DNA of 64,000 nt from NCBI GenBank assembly GCA_963704535.1, contig OY969916.1, positions 4,154,001-4,218,000 of the forward strand, written 5' to 3'. The translations under genes and the position numbers were made by a program. This document shows positions 48,168-55,985 of the stretch, in pieces. The notes under the pieces were generated by a model that saw only the letters and a list, made by a program, of their open reading frames with translations, searched no databases and had not been told where the DNA came from. Every line of letters begins with the position of its first letter. Position 1 is the stretch's first letter. This stretch comes from G963704535 sp963704535. GTDB taxonomy: Bacteria; Chloroflexota; Chloroflexia; Chloroflexales; Roseiflexaceae.

Positions 48168-48256
48168 CGTGACAAGGTGACAAGGTGACAAGGTGACAAG
48201 GTGACAAGGTGACAAGGTGACAAGGTGACAAGGTGACAAGGTGACAAGGTGACAAG
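48168..48256. repeat. Pure octamer microsatellite (GTGACAAG)n, about 11 copies
   Basis: Eleven uninterrupted GTGACAAG units run from 48168 to 48256, then CCCTTCACCCCCTCACC-type sequence to the ftsZ stop. The same octamer appears in short form at 3838-3866, 34450-34505, 39430-39470 and 54285-54330. The array lies downstream of ftsZ. Confidence 0.95.
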
Positions 48257-48310
48257 AAGTGTCTTACCCATCACCCCTTCACCCCCTCACCTTGTCACCC
48301 CTTCACCCCC

Positions 48311-49501
48311 TCACTGTCCGCGTTGGCGATTGCGGTTGCGTAGGAACGGCGGGATATCCAGGTCATCGCCGCTGGGGAAGCTGGGCGCGACGCGCGGCTG
48401 GGCCTGTGGCTGGCGCGGCGGCTGGAGCGGCTGCTGGGGCGCCTGTACCGGCACGGTCGGTTGGTGGGGCAGTTGGAGATTGTTGGCCTGCGCCGCGACC
48501 GGCGGGTACGAGCGCGAGCGCTGCACGTTTGGCCGCGTCGCATCGAAGCCGGTGGCGATCAACGTCAGCTTGACCTGGCCGGCCGGGAAGTTCGGGTCGA
48601 TTACGGCGCCGAAGATGATCTGCGCCTCGGGGTCGACCGCCTTGGCAACGATGTCGGCCGCCTCGTAGATCTCCAGGATGCCCAGGTCCTCGCCGCCGAC
48701 GACATTGATCAGCACGCCCTTGGCGCCGTCGATCGAGACCTCCAGCAGCGGCGAGGCGATCGCCTCGTTGACCGCGTCGACCATACGGCTGTCGCCGCTG
48801 CCATTGCCGATCGCCATCAGCGCCGAGCCCTGCTGGGCCATGATCGTCTTGACGTCGGCGAAGTCGACATTGATCAGCCCACGCTGGGTGATCAGGTCCG
48901 AGATGCCCTGGATGCCCTGGCGCAGCACATTGTCGGCCATCTGGAAGGCCTGGAGCATCGACGTATTCTTGCTGGCCGTCTGGAGCAGCCGGTCGTTGGG
49001 GATGATGATCAGCGTGTCGACCATCGGCTTGAGCTGATCGATGCCCTGCTCGGCCATCTTGCGGCGGTGGTTGCCCTCGAAGGTGAATGGCCGCGTGACC
49101 ACGCCGACCGTCAGCATACCCAGGTCCTGGGCGATGCTGGCGATGATCGGCGAGGCCCCGGTGCCGGTCCCGCCGCCCATGCCGGCGGTGATGAAGGCCA
49201 TGTCGGCGCCCTTGAGCGCCTCGTAGATCTCCTCGGTGGTCTCCTCGGCGGCCTTCTGCCCGATCACCGGGTTGCCGCCCGACCCGAGGCCCTTGGTGAG
49301 CTTGTCGCCGATACGGATGCGCACGTCGGCGCGTGAGTGCATCAGCGCCTGGGCATCGGTATTGACGGTGATAAACTCGACCCCCTGCACGCCATCCGCG
49401 ACCATCCGGTCCACCGCGTTCGAGCCGCCCCCGCCGACGCCGATCACCTTGATGACCGCGTGGGGCTCCGGTGTCAGATTGAAATTGGTGAAGTCCGCCA
49501 T
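48311..49501 (-). CDS. ftsZ: Cell division protein FtsZ
   Basis: 396 residues. The tubulin-like GTPase begins MADFTNFNLTPEPHAVIKVI with the T1 loop GVGGGGSNAV near 22. The tubulin signature GGGTGTGASPI is near residue 110 and the T7 loop NVDFADVKTIM near 213. A Pro/Gln-rich spacer (PQQPLQPPRQPQAQPRV) joins the GTPase to the C-terminal peptide DLDIPPFLRNRNRQ, which matches the conserved IPxFLRxR motif that binds FtsA. FtsZ forms the division ring. It is the last gene of the dcw run, 82 bp after ftsA, with a GTTGCGT heptamer tract between them. Confidence 0.98.
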   Translation of the reverse strand: MADFTNFNLTPEPHAVIKVIGVGGGGSNAVDRMVADGVQGVEFITVNTDAQALMHSRADVRIRIGDKLTKGLGSGGNPVIGQKAAEETTEEIYEALKGADMAFITAGMGGGTGTGASPIIASIAQDLGMLTVGVVTRPFTFEGNHRRKMAEQGIDQLKPMVDTLIIIPNDRLLQTASKNTSMLQAFQMADNVLRQGIQGISDLITQRGLINVDFADVKTIMAQQGSALMAIGNGSGDSRMVDAVNEAIASPLLEVSIDGAKGVLINVVGGEDLGILEIYEAADIVAKAVDPEAQIIFGAVIDPNFPAGQVKLTLIATGFDATRPNVQRSRSYPPVAAQANNLQLPHQPTVPVQAPQQPLQPPRQPQAQPRVAPSFPSGDDLDIPPFLRNRNRQRGQ

Positions 49502-49517
49502 CTGTACCCTCCTACTA

Positions 49518-49582
49518 CGTTTTGCGTGTTGCGTGTTGCGTGCCGCGTCGCTCCTTCACGCAACACGCAAGACGTAAGACCA
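49518..49582. repeat. GTTGCGT heptamer tract between ftsA and ftsZ
   Basis: TTTTGCGTGTTGCGTGTTGC faces ACGCAACACGCAAGACGTAA, forming a hairpin. It spans most of the 82-bp ftsA-ftsZ gap and sits just upstream of the ftsZ ribosome-binding site. Confidence 0.85.
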
Positions 49583-49583
49583 T

Positions 49584-50832
49584 CTACGGCAAAAATTCCC
49601 TGAGCCATCCTTTGAAGCGCTCGTATGTCGAACCCCAGCCGTTGCGCTCGGGGTTGGAACTGGGCGCGTTGAGCATCGACAAGCCGTGCCGCGCACCCCA
49701 GCGGAGCAGCCCCACGCCGGTGGCGTAGGGCGGGCTGTCGATCGAGTCCGAGAGCCCGGTCAGCTCGGAAGGCGCCCCAATGCGCACCGGGATGCCGAGC
49801 ATGTCGCGCATCAGCTCGTCGAAGCGCGGGAGCTGCGCCGACCCGCCAGTGACCACCACCCCGGCCGGCAGCATGCCCTCGTAGCCGCTGCGCCGAATCT
49901 CGTTATAGATCAGCTCGACCACCTCCTCCGCACGCGCCTGGATAATCTGGTTCAGCATGGCGCGGCTGATCTGCTGGCGCTCGCCGGGGGCGAAGCCCTC
50001 GGCCTCAATAATATCGGCGGCGTCGTCGGCGGGCTCCTCGGCGATCGCCGAGCCGTACTTGAGCTTGAGATACTCGGCGGTGTTGTGGGGCGTCTGTTGC
50101 ACCAGCACAATATCATTGGTGAAGTGGTTGCCGCCGACCGGGATCACGCTGGTGTGCCAGATGCCGCCCTGGACGAACACCGCCACGTCGGTTGTGCCGC
50201 CGCCGATATCGACCAGGATGACGCCGCGGTCCTTGTCCTCGGAACTGAGCACCGCCTCGCCGGAGGCCAGCGGCTGGAGCACCAGGTCGTCGATCTCCAC
50301 GCCGGCCTTCTGGACGCTCTTGATCAGGTTCTGGATCGCCATCACCTCGCCGGTGACAATGTGGGTCTCGACTTCGAGCCGGAAGCCGGACATGCCGATC
50401 GGGTCGCGGATGCCCTCGTGGCCGTCGACGACGTAGGCGCGCGGGATGACGTGGATGACCTCGCGCTGGGTCGGGATGGCGACCGCCTGGGCCGCCTCGA
50501 CGGCGCGGGCGATATCGTTGCGGGTGATCTCGTGATCGCTGCGGGCGACCGCGACGACGCCGCGGCTGTTGAGCGACGAGATATGCCGCCCGGCCACGCC
50601 CACAAACGCAGTGCCGATGCGATACCCGGAGAGCCGCTCGGCCTTCTCGACGCTGGTGGCAATGGCGTTGACGGCGTCATCGATATTGACGACCACTCCC
50701 TTGTCAAGCCCCTTGGATGGCAGTCAGGCCGACGCCAAGGATGTTGACGCGACCGTTATCCTGGACCTGCCCGACAATAGTGCAGACCTTGGTGGTGCCG
50801 ACATCAATGCCGACGATGGTGCGATGTGCCAT
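49584..50832 (-). CDS. ftsA: Cell division protein FtsA, +1 frameshift near 50710
   Basis: About 415 residues after repair. ATG 50832 follows AGAGGAAACGCT. The first 40 residues (MAHRTIVGIDVGTTKVCTIV, then GQVQDNGRVNILGVG) contain the phosphate-1 loop of the actin-like fold. A GGGG run (C run at 50709-50712 on the plus strand) has one base too many; with three G the sequence reads IQGLDKGVVVNIDDAVNAI, normal for FtsA. Further motifs are VDIGGGTTDVAVF near 205 (phosphate 2), VVTGGSAQLPRF near 330 (adenosine) and the membrane-binding amphipathic end WGSTYERFKGWLREFLP. It anchors FtsZ to the membrane. The gene is essential in most bacteria, so the break is probably a sequence error. Confidence 0.94.
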
Positions 50833-50847
50833 AGCGTTTCCTCTGTG

Positions 50848-50903
50848 GTGGAAGGGGTTCTTGAGGGGCGGCCCCCTCAAACTCCCCCTTTTCAGACAGC
50901 TTG
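50848..50903. repeat. Hairpin repeat element, partial copy
   Basis: GGTGGAAGGGGTTCTTGAGG, the GGGCGGCCCC hairpin and CTCAAACTCCCCCTTTTCAG with an ACAGCTTGTT end. It fills the ftsQ-ftsA gap and ends within a few bases of the ftsQ stop. Confidence 0.75.
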
Positions 50904-51758
50904 TTATGGTTCCGGCGTCGGCTCCTCCGGCGCTGGTGTGCTCGCGGCCTCATTCCGGTAGAATGGTGTGCGCGGGCGCAGGTCGAGATAGGTAAACGCG
51001 GTCCCGTCCTTGACCAGTGTCCCCAGGACCGTCAGCTTATTGTCGAGGTCATCGGCGCGCCCGAAGACGATCATGCGACCGTCGGGCGTGGTTATGAAGA
51101 CGCCGGTTCCGGTATCCCAGCCGATGCTGGCCGGGGCCAGGCCGATCTCGGTCGGCAGGCGCAGCGTCAGCAGCCGCCCCAGTTCGAGGGCGTCGACGTC
51201 GAGTTTGTCGTTGGGCTTGAGCGCCTGCCCGCTGCGATCCTCGATCACCAGGGTGTTGGTCAGCGGCATGGTGGCGTCGGCGTCGAGCACCCGGCCGCTC
51301 CGATCCACCAGATAGAGCGTGCCGCCGGCCCGCCAGCGCAGCTCCGGCTGGCGCTCCTTCACGCGGATCGTCAGCCGGTCGGGGAGGGTCAGGATAGCGC
51401 CGGCCTCCTCGACGTAGGCGTTGGTCTTGAGCCGGTCGGCGATCTGCCCGCTGTCGACGAGCCAGATCGACTGGCCGCGCGCGTCGGCCAATTCGACGAT
51501 CGCCCGCTGGCTCAACGCCTGCGCGCCTTCGACCCGCACATCCCGGATGATGAAGCTCGGCGCGCGAAAGATATACAGCATATAGCCTAGCGTCCCGATC
51601 AACAGCACCAGGCTGGCGAGACGCCCCGACGCGAGCCAGGCGCCGAGTGTCCGGCGCGGCCCCGGTCGCACCGCCGATCCGGATCGGGTCGCGCGCGACT
51701 TGCGACGGGCGGCGATCCGCTCGCGGGTGTTGGGCTGGTTGTACTCGAATCGATCCAT
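50904..51758 (-). CDS. ftsQ: Cell division protein FtsQ
   Basis: 284 residues. A basic cytoplasmic start (RERIAARRKSRATRSG) precedes one membrane helix (LASLVLLIGTLGYMLYIF, residues about 50-67). The POTRA domain follows (FIIRDVRVEGAQALSQRAIV), then the beta domain (SIWLVDSGQIADRLKTNAYV, ILTLPDRLTIRVKERQPELR). The C-terminal Pro-rich tail TPAPEEPTPEP is unstructured. FtsQ links early and late division proteins. It stands between ddl and ftsA, the classical order, with hairpin repeat elements on both sides. Confidence 0.9.
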   Translation of the reverse strand: MDRFEYNQPNTRERIAARRKSRATRSGSAVRPGPRRTLGAWLASGRLASLVLLIGTLGYMLYIFRAPSFIIRDVRVEGAQALSQRAIVELADARGQSIWLVDSGQIADRLKTNAYVEEAGAILTLPDRLTIRVKERQPELRWRAGGTLYLVDRSGRVLDADATMPLTNTLVIEDRSGQALKPNDKLDVDALELGRLLTLRLPTEIGLAPASIGWDTGTGVFITTPDGRMIVFGRADDLDNKLTVLGTLVKDGTAFTYLDLRPRTPFYRNEAASTPAPEEPTPEP

Positions 51759-51769
51759 AGATTTAGACA

Positions 51770-51868
51770 GTTCTGGGAAAAGGGGGTTTGAGGGGCCAGC
51801 CCCCTCAGTCTCCCCCCACCCACATTGTAAAGTCGAGTGGCGTCTTCCGAAATCTTAGAGACTAGAGA
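51770..51868. repeat. Hairpin repeat element, variant copy
   Basis: ACAGTTCTGGGAAAAGGGGG, the hairpin TTGAGGGGCCAGCCCCCTCA, then CCCACCCACATTGTAAAGTC and GTGGCGTCTTCCGAAATCTTAG. Same variant as 31545-31640 and the second copy at 47390. Confidence 0.75.
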
Positions 51869-51886
51869 TGTGACAATCTCCAATCT

Positions 51887-53024
51887 CTAATCGCTTTTAT
51901 GACGTTCAAGCGCTAATTCAATCAAACGGTCCAGCAGCGCGCTGTAGCTGAGCCCGCTGGCCTCCCACATCTTGGCGTACATGCTGATCGGCGTGAAACC
52001 CGGCATGGTGTTGACCTCGTTCAGGTACAGGGTCTCGTCCACTCGGTCGAGCAGGAAATCAACCCGCGCCAGGCCGGCGCCGTCGACTGCGGTGAAGGCG
52101 CGCACGGCCATCGCGCGCACCCGCTCGGCCAGCTCCGGCGCGAGCGGCGCCGGGATCAGGATCTGCGACTCGCCGTCGAGATACTTGGCCGCGTAGTCGT
52201 ACCACTCGTTCGATGGCACGACCTCGCCCGGCACGCTGGCGGCGACCTGCTCGTTGCCCAGCACGCTGACCTCGATCTCGCGGGCGCTGATGCCCTGCTC
52301 GACCACGATCCGCCGGTCGTAGCGCGCGGCCTCGTCAAGCCCGCGCTCCAGCGACTGCCGGTCGGCAGCTTTGGTGATGCCGACGCTGCTGCCCATATTG
52401 GCCGGCTTGACGAAGAGCGGGTAGCGCAGCGCGGCCTCGATCCGCTCGACGACCTGCGGCCCAGCGCTGCGCCAGTCGGTGCGGCGCACCAACTGCCAGG
52501 GCAGGATCGGCAGCCCGGCGGCGGCGAAGGCTGCCTTCATCATGGCCTTGTCCATGCCCGACCGCCGCAGCCAGCACCCCGCAACCGACGTAGGGGACTC
52601 CTGCCAACTCGAACAGCCCCTGCACCGTGCCGTCCTCGCCCAGCGGGCCGTGGAGCACTGGAAACACGACATCAATTGAGAATTGAGAATTGAGAATTGA
52701 GAATTGGGATTCGGAATTGGCGACCAGCATGGTGCTCGTGACATCGGCTGCGTCACTCTGTTCTAATCGATCTTTTTTCAATTGTTCATTTTCAATTCTC
52801 AATTCTGCCCCGCCGGGCAGCAGCAGCGGGTCGGCTTGAGCTTTGAGCGCGGCGAGCGGGTCACCACCGGCAAGCCAGCGGCCCTGCTTGGTGATGCCGA
52901 TCGGGACAACCTCGTACCTGGCCGGGTCGAGGCCATCGAGCACGGCGCGGGCCGAGGCTAGCGAGACCTCGTGCTCGCCCGACTGGCCGCCAAACAGAAC
53001 GCCGATGCGGAGTTTCCCTGTCAC
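51887..53024 (-). CDS. ddl: D-alanine--D-alanine ligase, +1 frameshift near 52557 and one in-frame insertion
   Basis: About 379 residues after repair. The N-terminus LRIGVLFGGQSGEHEVSLAS is the classic Ddl start. A roughly 43-residue insertion (52670-52812) made of CTCAATT heptamers on each side of unique sequence (LRIENEQLKKDRLEQ, SQFSILNSQF) sits before VVFPVLHGPLGEDGTVQGL. At GVLAAAVG the frame breaks: GGG near 52556-52558 should be GG, giving AVGMDKAMMKAAFAAAGLP. The ATP-grasp part has LFVKPANMGSSVGITK near 180, EIEVSVLG and VDFLLDRVDETLYLNEVNTM near 320. It makes the D-Ala-D-Ala end of peptidoglycan precursors. Essential function argues that the frameshift is an error; the insertion appears genuine. 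Confidence 0.92.
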
Positions 53025-53055
53025 GGTCGTGCTCCATGTATCGCTAGCTGGGTCT

Positions 53056-53158
53056 TAGAGACTGTTTGAAAAGTCCGTTTATCGCAGGAATTTGGTGGTA
53101 GAAAGGAGATCTTGAGGGGGCTTCCCCCTCAAACTCCCCCTTTTCAAACAGCCTCTCA
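53056..53158. repeat. Hairpin repeat element with intact terminal inverted repeats
   Basis: AGAGACTGTTTGAAAAGTCC on the left, CTTTTCAAACAGCCTCTCA on the right, with GGTGGTAGAAAGGAGATC and the TTGAGGGGGCTTCCCCCTCAA hairpin between. It fills the murB-ddl gap. Confidence 0.8.
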
Positions 53159-53164
53159 GCGGAA

Positions 53165-54091
53165 TTAACCAACGATCTGGACCTCTAACTCCAACTCGAT
53201 CCCAAACTTCCGCACCACTTGCTCGCGCGCGATCTCGATCAGCCGCATCACGTCGTCGCTCGATGCGCCGCCGAGGTTGACGATATAGTTGGCGTGCTTC
53301 TGCGCGATCTCGGCCGCCCCCACGCGCGCCCCTTTGAGCCCAGCCGCTTCGATCAGCCGACCGGAGCTATCGCCGGGAGGGTTCTTGAAGACGCTGCCGC
53401 ACGACTGGCCGGCGGGCGTCTTGCCCCGGCGCGCTTGGGCGGTGCGCTCCATCTGCTCCGCAAGCTCGCGCGGGTCGGCGCCGGCCAGCCGGAACTCAGC
53501 AGCGATCACGATCGGCCTGTCCGTTGTCCGTTGTCCGTTGTCAGTTGCTTCTACAACTGACAACGGACAACGGACAACGGACTCTTTAAGGGCGCTGGAA
53601 CGATACGTATACGCGAACCGCTCGACCGGCCACTCCTCGACCGTGTCGCCTGCCAGCAGCCACGCCCGCACCAGCGTCGAGGCGATGTCGCCGCCATAGC
53701 AGCCGGCGTTGCCGAAGACCGCGCCGCCGATCGTGCCCGGCAGCCCCTCGGCCCACTGGAGCCCGGCCCAGCCCAGCCCGGCCAGGCGCCGCGCCGTGCC
53801 GGCCATGGGGGCGCCGGCGGCGACCCAGGCCCGCGCGCCATCCGCCCCCGGCTCGACGCGCAGCTCCTGCGCCCGGTAGCGCAGCACCAGCCCCGGAAAT
53901 CCTCCATCGCGCGCCAGGATATTGGTCCCGCCGCCCAGCAGGTGGACCGGCAGCTCGCGCTCGCGCGCCCACCCGAGCGCCGCGCGCAGCTCCTCGGCCG
54001 ACGTCGCATTGGCGAAGTAGCGCGCAGGCCCGCCGATACGCCAGGAGGTGTATTTGGCTAGCGGCTCATTTTCGGTGATCTCAGGTATCAT
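53165..54091 (-). CDS. murB: UDP-N-acetylenolpyruvoylglucosamine reductase
   Basis: 308 residues. FAD-binding motifs are YTSWRIGGPARYFANATSAE near 15, LLGGGTNILARDGGFPGLVL near 55 and GLPGTIGGAVFGNAGCYGGD near 115, with the Ser/Glu active-site elements in AGQSCGSVFKNPPGDSSGRL near 230 (usual GSxFKNP) and GGASSDDVMRLIEIAREQV near the end. After YRSSALK the chain gains an in-frame insertion of about 24 residues (about 53510-53585: ESVVRCPLSVVEATDNGQRT), from GTCAGTT/ACGGACA heptamers, before IVIAAEFRL. MurB makes UDP-MurNAc for the Mur ligases of this cluster. Confidence 0.95.
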   Translation of the reverse strand: MIPEITENEPLAKYTSWRIGGPARYFANATSAEELRAALGWARERELPVHLLGGGTNILARDGGFPGLVLRYRAQELRVEPGADGARAWVAAGAPMAGTARRLAGLGWAGLQWAEGLPGTIGGAVFGNAGCYGGDIASTLVRAWLLAGDTVEEWPVERFAYTYRSSALKESVVRCPLSVVEATDNGQRTTDRPIVIAAEFRLAGADPRELAEQMERTAQARRGKTPAGQSCGSVFKNPPGDSSGRLIEAAGLKGARVGAAEIAQKHANYIVNLGGASSDDVMRLIEIAREQVVRKFGIELELEVQIVG

Positions 54092-54109
54092 GGCGATTTA
54101 CGATTTACC

Positions 54110-54327
54110 GATCGCGTGTTGCGTGTTGCGTGTTGCGGGCGGCCACGGAGGGCTCGCCCTACAGGTTCTCGGTTCTTCGGGTTCGGTGGGGCGTATTGCA
54201 TACGCCCTTACGTGCTCTGGCTCGATGAGTGGTTCTGTGTTCCCCAGGGCGGCCACGGAGGGCCTGCCCTACAGGTGCTCGGCCCCGTCATCTTGTCACC
54301 TTGTCACCTTGTCATCTTGTCATCTTG
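54110..54327. repeat. Composite intergenic repeat block
   Basis: GTTGCGT heptamers (54115-54136), GGCCACGGAGGGCTCGCCCT (54141), GGGGCGTATTGCATACGCCC with TTACG (54188-54212), a second GGCCACGGAGGGCCTGCCCT (54251), and CATCTTGTCACCTTGTCACC octamers to the TPR-gene stop. Same modular order as 34200-34499 and 39095-39460. Confidence 0.8.
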
Positions 54328-55605
54328 TCACACCCGTACCCGAATCCCGACTCGAATCCGGTCGCGCAGCACGGCCGCCTCGTCGGCATGGTGGAGCGCC
54401 TCGCGGATGGTGAGCGCGTGGGTCCAGTAGGTGGTCGCCTCCTGGTGCTGGTCCTGGTCGAAGCTCAGGTTGCCGAGCCGCTCGTAGGTGCGGGCGATCC
54501 CGATCTGGTCGTTGGCGCGCTGGCCGATCGCCAGGCTGTTCAGGTAGTGTGTGTGCGCCTGGTCGTAGTGCTGCTGGGCGCGGGCGGTGTCGCCCAGGTG
54601 CAGCAGCGCGATGCTCTGCCCGCGCGGGTTCTGGGTCTGCTCCTCAAGCTGGTGGGCCTGCTCGTGGTAGATCTGCGCCTGGTCGTGGCGCCCGAGCTGG
54701 CTCATGATCATCCCCAGCACGCTGTTGGAGCGCGCCTGGCCGACGATGTCGCTAAGGCGCAGGCGCAGTTGCAGGCTCTCCTCCTCGGCGGCGAGCGCCT
54801 CCGCGAGCCGGTTCTGCTGGAGCAGCGCCAGCGCCAGCTTGTCTTTGAGAATCGCCTGGCCCAGTAGGCTGCCGCGGCCCTGCTCAAGGCTCAACGCGCG
54901 AGTGTAGAACGTCAACGCCTCGCGACCGGCCCCAAGCACCCGGTAGATATCGCCGATGCCGGTGAACACGCGGGCCAGCTTGACCAGGTCGTCGTGCTGC
55001 TCCTGTTCCTCGCGCGCAAGCTGAAGCTCCTGTAGGGCCTCCAGGTGGCGCCCCTGGAGCTGATGCACCCTGGCCAGGTGAAAGCGCACCTCGGCCTCCA
55101 GCTCGCCGAGGTCGTCGCGCTCGGCCAGCTCGCGGGCCTGGTGAAGCGAGGTCTCGGCGACATCGAGCTGGCCCAGTTCGCGCTGCATCCGCCCGACCGC
55201 CATCAGGGCGCGCGCGGCGGCCTCGTGGTTGTTGCGCTCCTGCGCCACCCGCAGCATCCGCCGGGCGTAGTCGAGCCCCTCGCGGTATTGGCCGCCGAAC
55301 TCCAGCACCGCCAGCGCCAGCGCGTAGGCCCGCAGCTCATAGATCCGGCGTTCCATTAGGTCGAGCCGGTCGATCAGCGAGAGCGTGCGCTCGGCCCACT
55401 GGCGCGCCGCGATGAAGTCGAGGCGCGTGACGCGCATCTCGGCGACCTCCAGCGCGGCGTCGGCGGCCTCGGCGAACCCGCCGGCTTGCTCCCAGTGCCA
55501 GGCCATGGTTTCACGCCAGCCCTCGGGCGCCCACGCACTTGTGGTGTAGCGTGCGGCTATATCCTCGGCGACTCGGCGGTGAAAGGCTGCGTTGTCTTCG
55601 TTCAT
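54328..55605 (-). CDS. Tetratricopeptide-repeat protein
   Basis: 425 residues made almost wholly of TPR-type helical pairs, about eight to nine, for example AARALMAVGRMQRELGQLDV, LVKLARVFTGIGDIYRVLGA, RSNSVLGMIMSQLGRHDQAQ and IALLHLGDTARAQQHYDQAH. No signal peptide, membrane segment or catalytic domain is visible. The N-terminus (FHRRVAEDIAARYTTSAWAP) looks like the remains of a preceding helical domain such as those in AAA/TPR signalling proteins. A scaffold role is likely. It interrupts the dcw run between murC and murB, on the same strand, so it could be co-transcribed with them; whether it has a role in division cannot be said. The end of the frame (RIRVGIRVRV) borders a repeat block. Confidence 0.85.
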   Translation of the reverse strand: MNEDNAAFHRRVAEDIAARYTTSAWAPEGWRETMAWHWEQAGGFAEAADAALEVAEMRVTRLDFIAARQWAERTLSLIDRLDLMERRIYELRAYALALAVLEFGGQYREGLDYARRMLRVAQERNNHEAAARALMAVGRMQRELGQLDVAETSLHQARELAERDDLGELEAEVRFHLARVHQLQGRHLEALQELQLAREEQEQHDDLVKLARVFTGIGDIYRVLGAGREALTFYTRALSLEQGRGSLLGQAILKDKLALALLQQNRLAEALAAEEESLQLRLRLSDIVGQARSNSVLGMIMSQLGRHDQAQIYHEQAHQLEEQTQNPRGQSIALLHLGDTARAQQHYDQAHTHYLNSLAIGQRANDQIGIARTYERLGNLSFDQDQHQEATTYWTHALTIREALHHADEAAVLRDRIRVGIRVRV

Positions 55606-55689
55606 CGCGCGCTCAATTCTCGAACAGGTTTGCGATGTATCATATCAGATGGGTTACGACGGTATGTCGCATAGTTCGTAGTTCTTGGT

Positions 55690-55985
55690 GAAGAGAGATT
55701 CTTGAGGCGCGACCCCCTCAAACTCCCCCTTTTATCGGTTGGAAAGAGATTCTTGATGGGCGACCCCTCAAACTCCCCCTTTTATTGGGTGGAAAGAGAT
55801 TCTTGAGGGGCAATCCCCTCAAACTCCCCATTTTATTGGGTGGAAAGAGATTCTTGAGGGGCGACCCCCTCAAACTCCACCTTTTATTGGGTGGAAAGAG
55901 ATTCTTGAGGGGCGACCCCCTCAAACTCCACCTTTTATTCGTTGGAAAGAGATTCTTGAAGGGCGACCCCCTCAAACTCCCCATT
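55690..55985. repeat. Tandem array of the hairpin repeat core, six copies, period about 52 bp
   Basis: Six copies of GAGATTCTTGAGGGGCGACC, CCCTCAAACTCC and CTTTTATTGGGTGGAAA follow one another, differing by a few bases each. The last copy overlaps the murC 3' end. The rest of the 55606-55689 stretch shows nothing else. Confidence 0.92.

Noticed and set aside
48168..48256. CRISPR array
   Set aside because: The octamers are contiguous without spacers and there are no cas genes. The 52-bp array at 55690 likewise has no unique spacers.
55718..55984. Minus-strand frame with repeats GSLRGSPLKNLFPPNK
   Set aside because: Translation of the six-copy hairpin array; no initiation site and exactly periodic.
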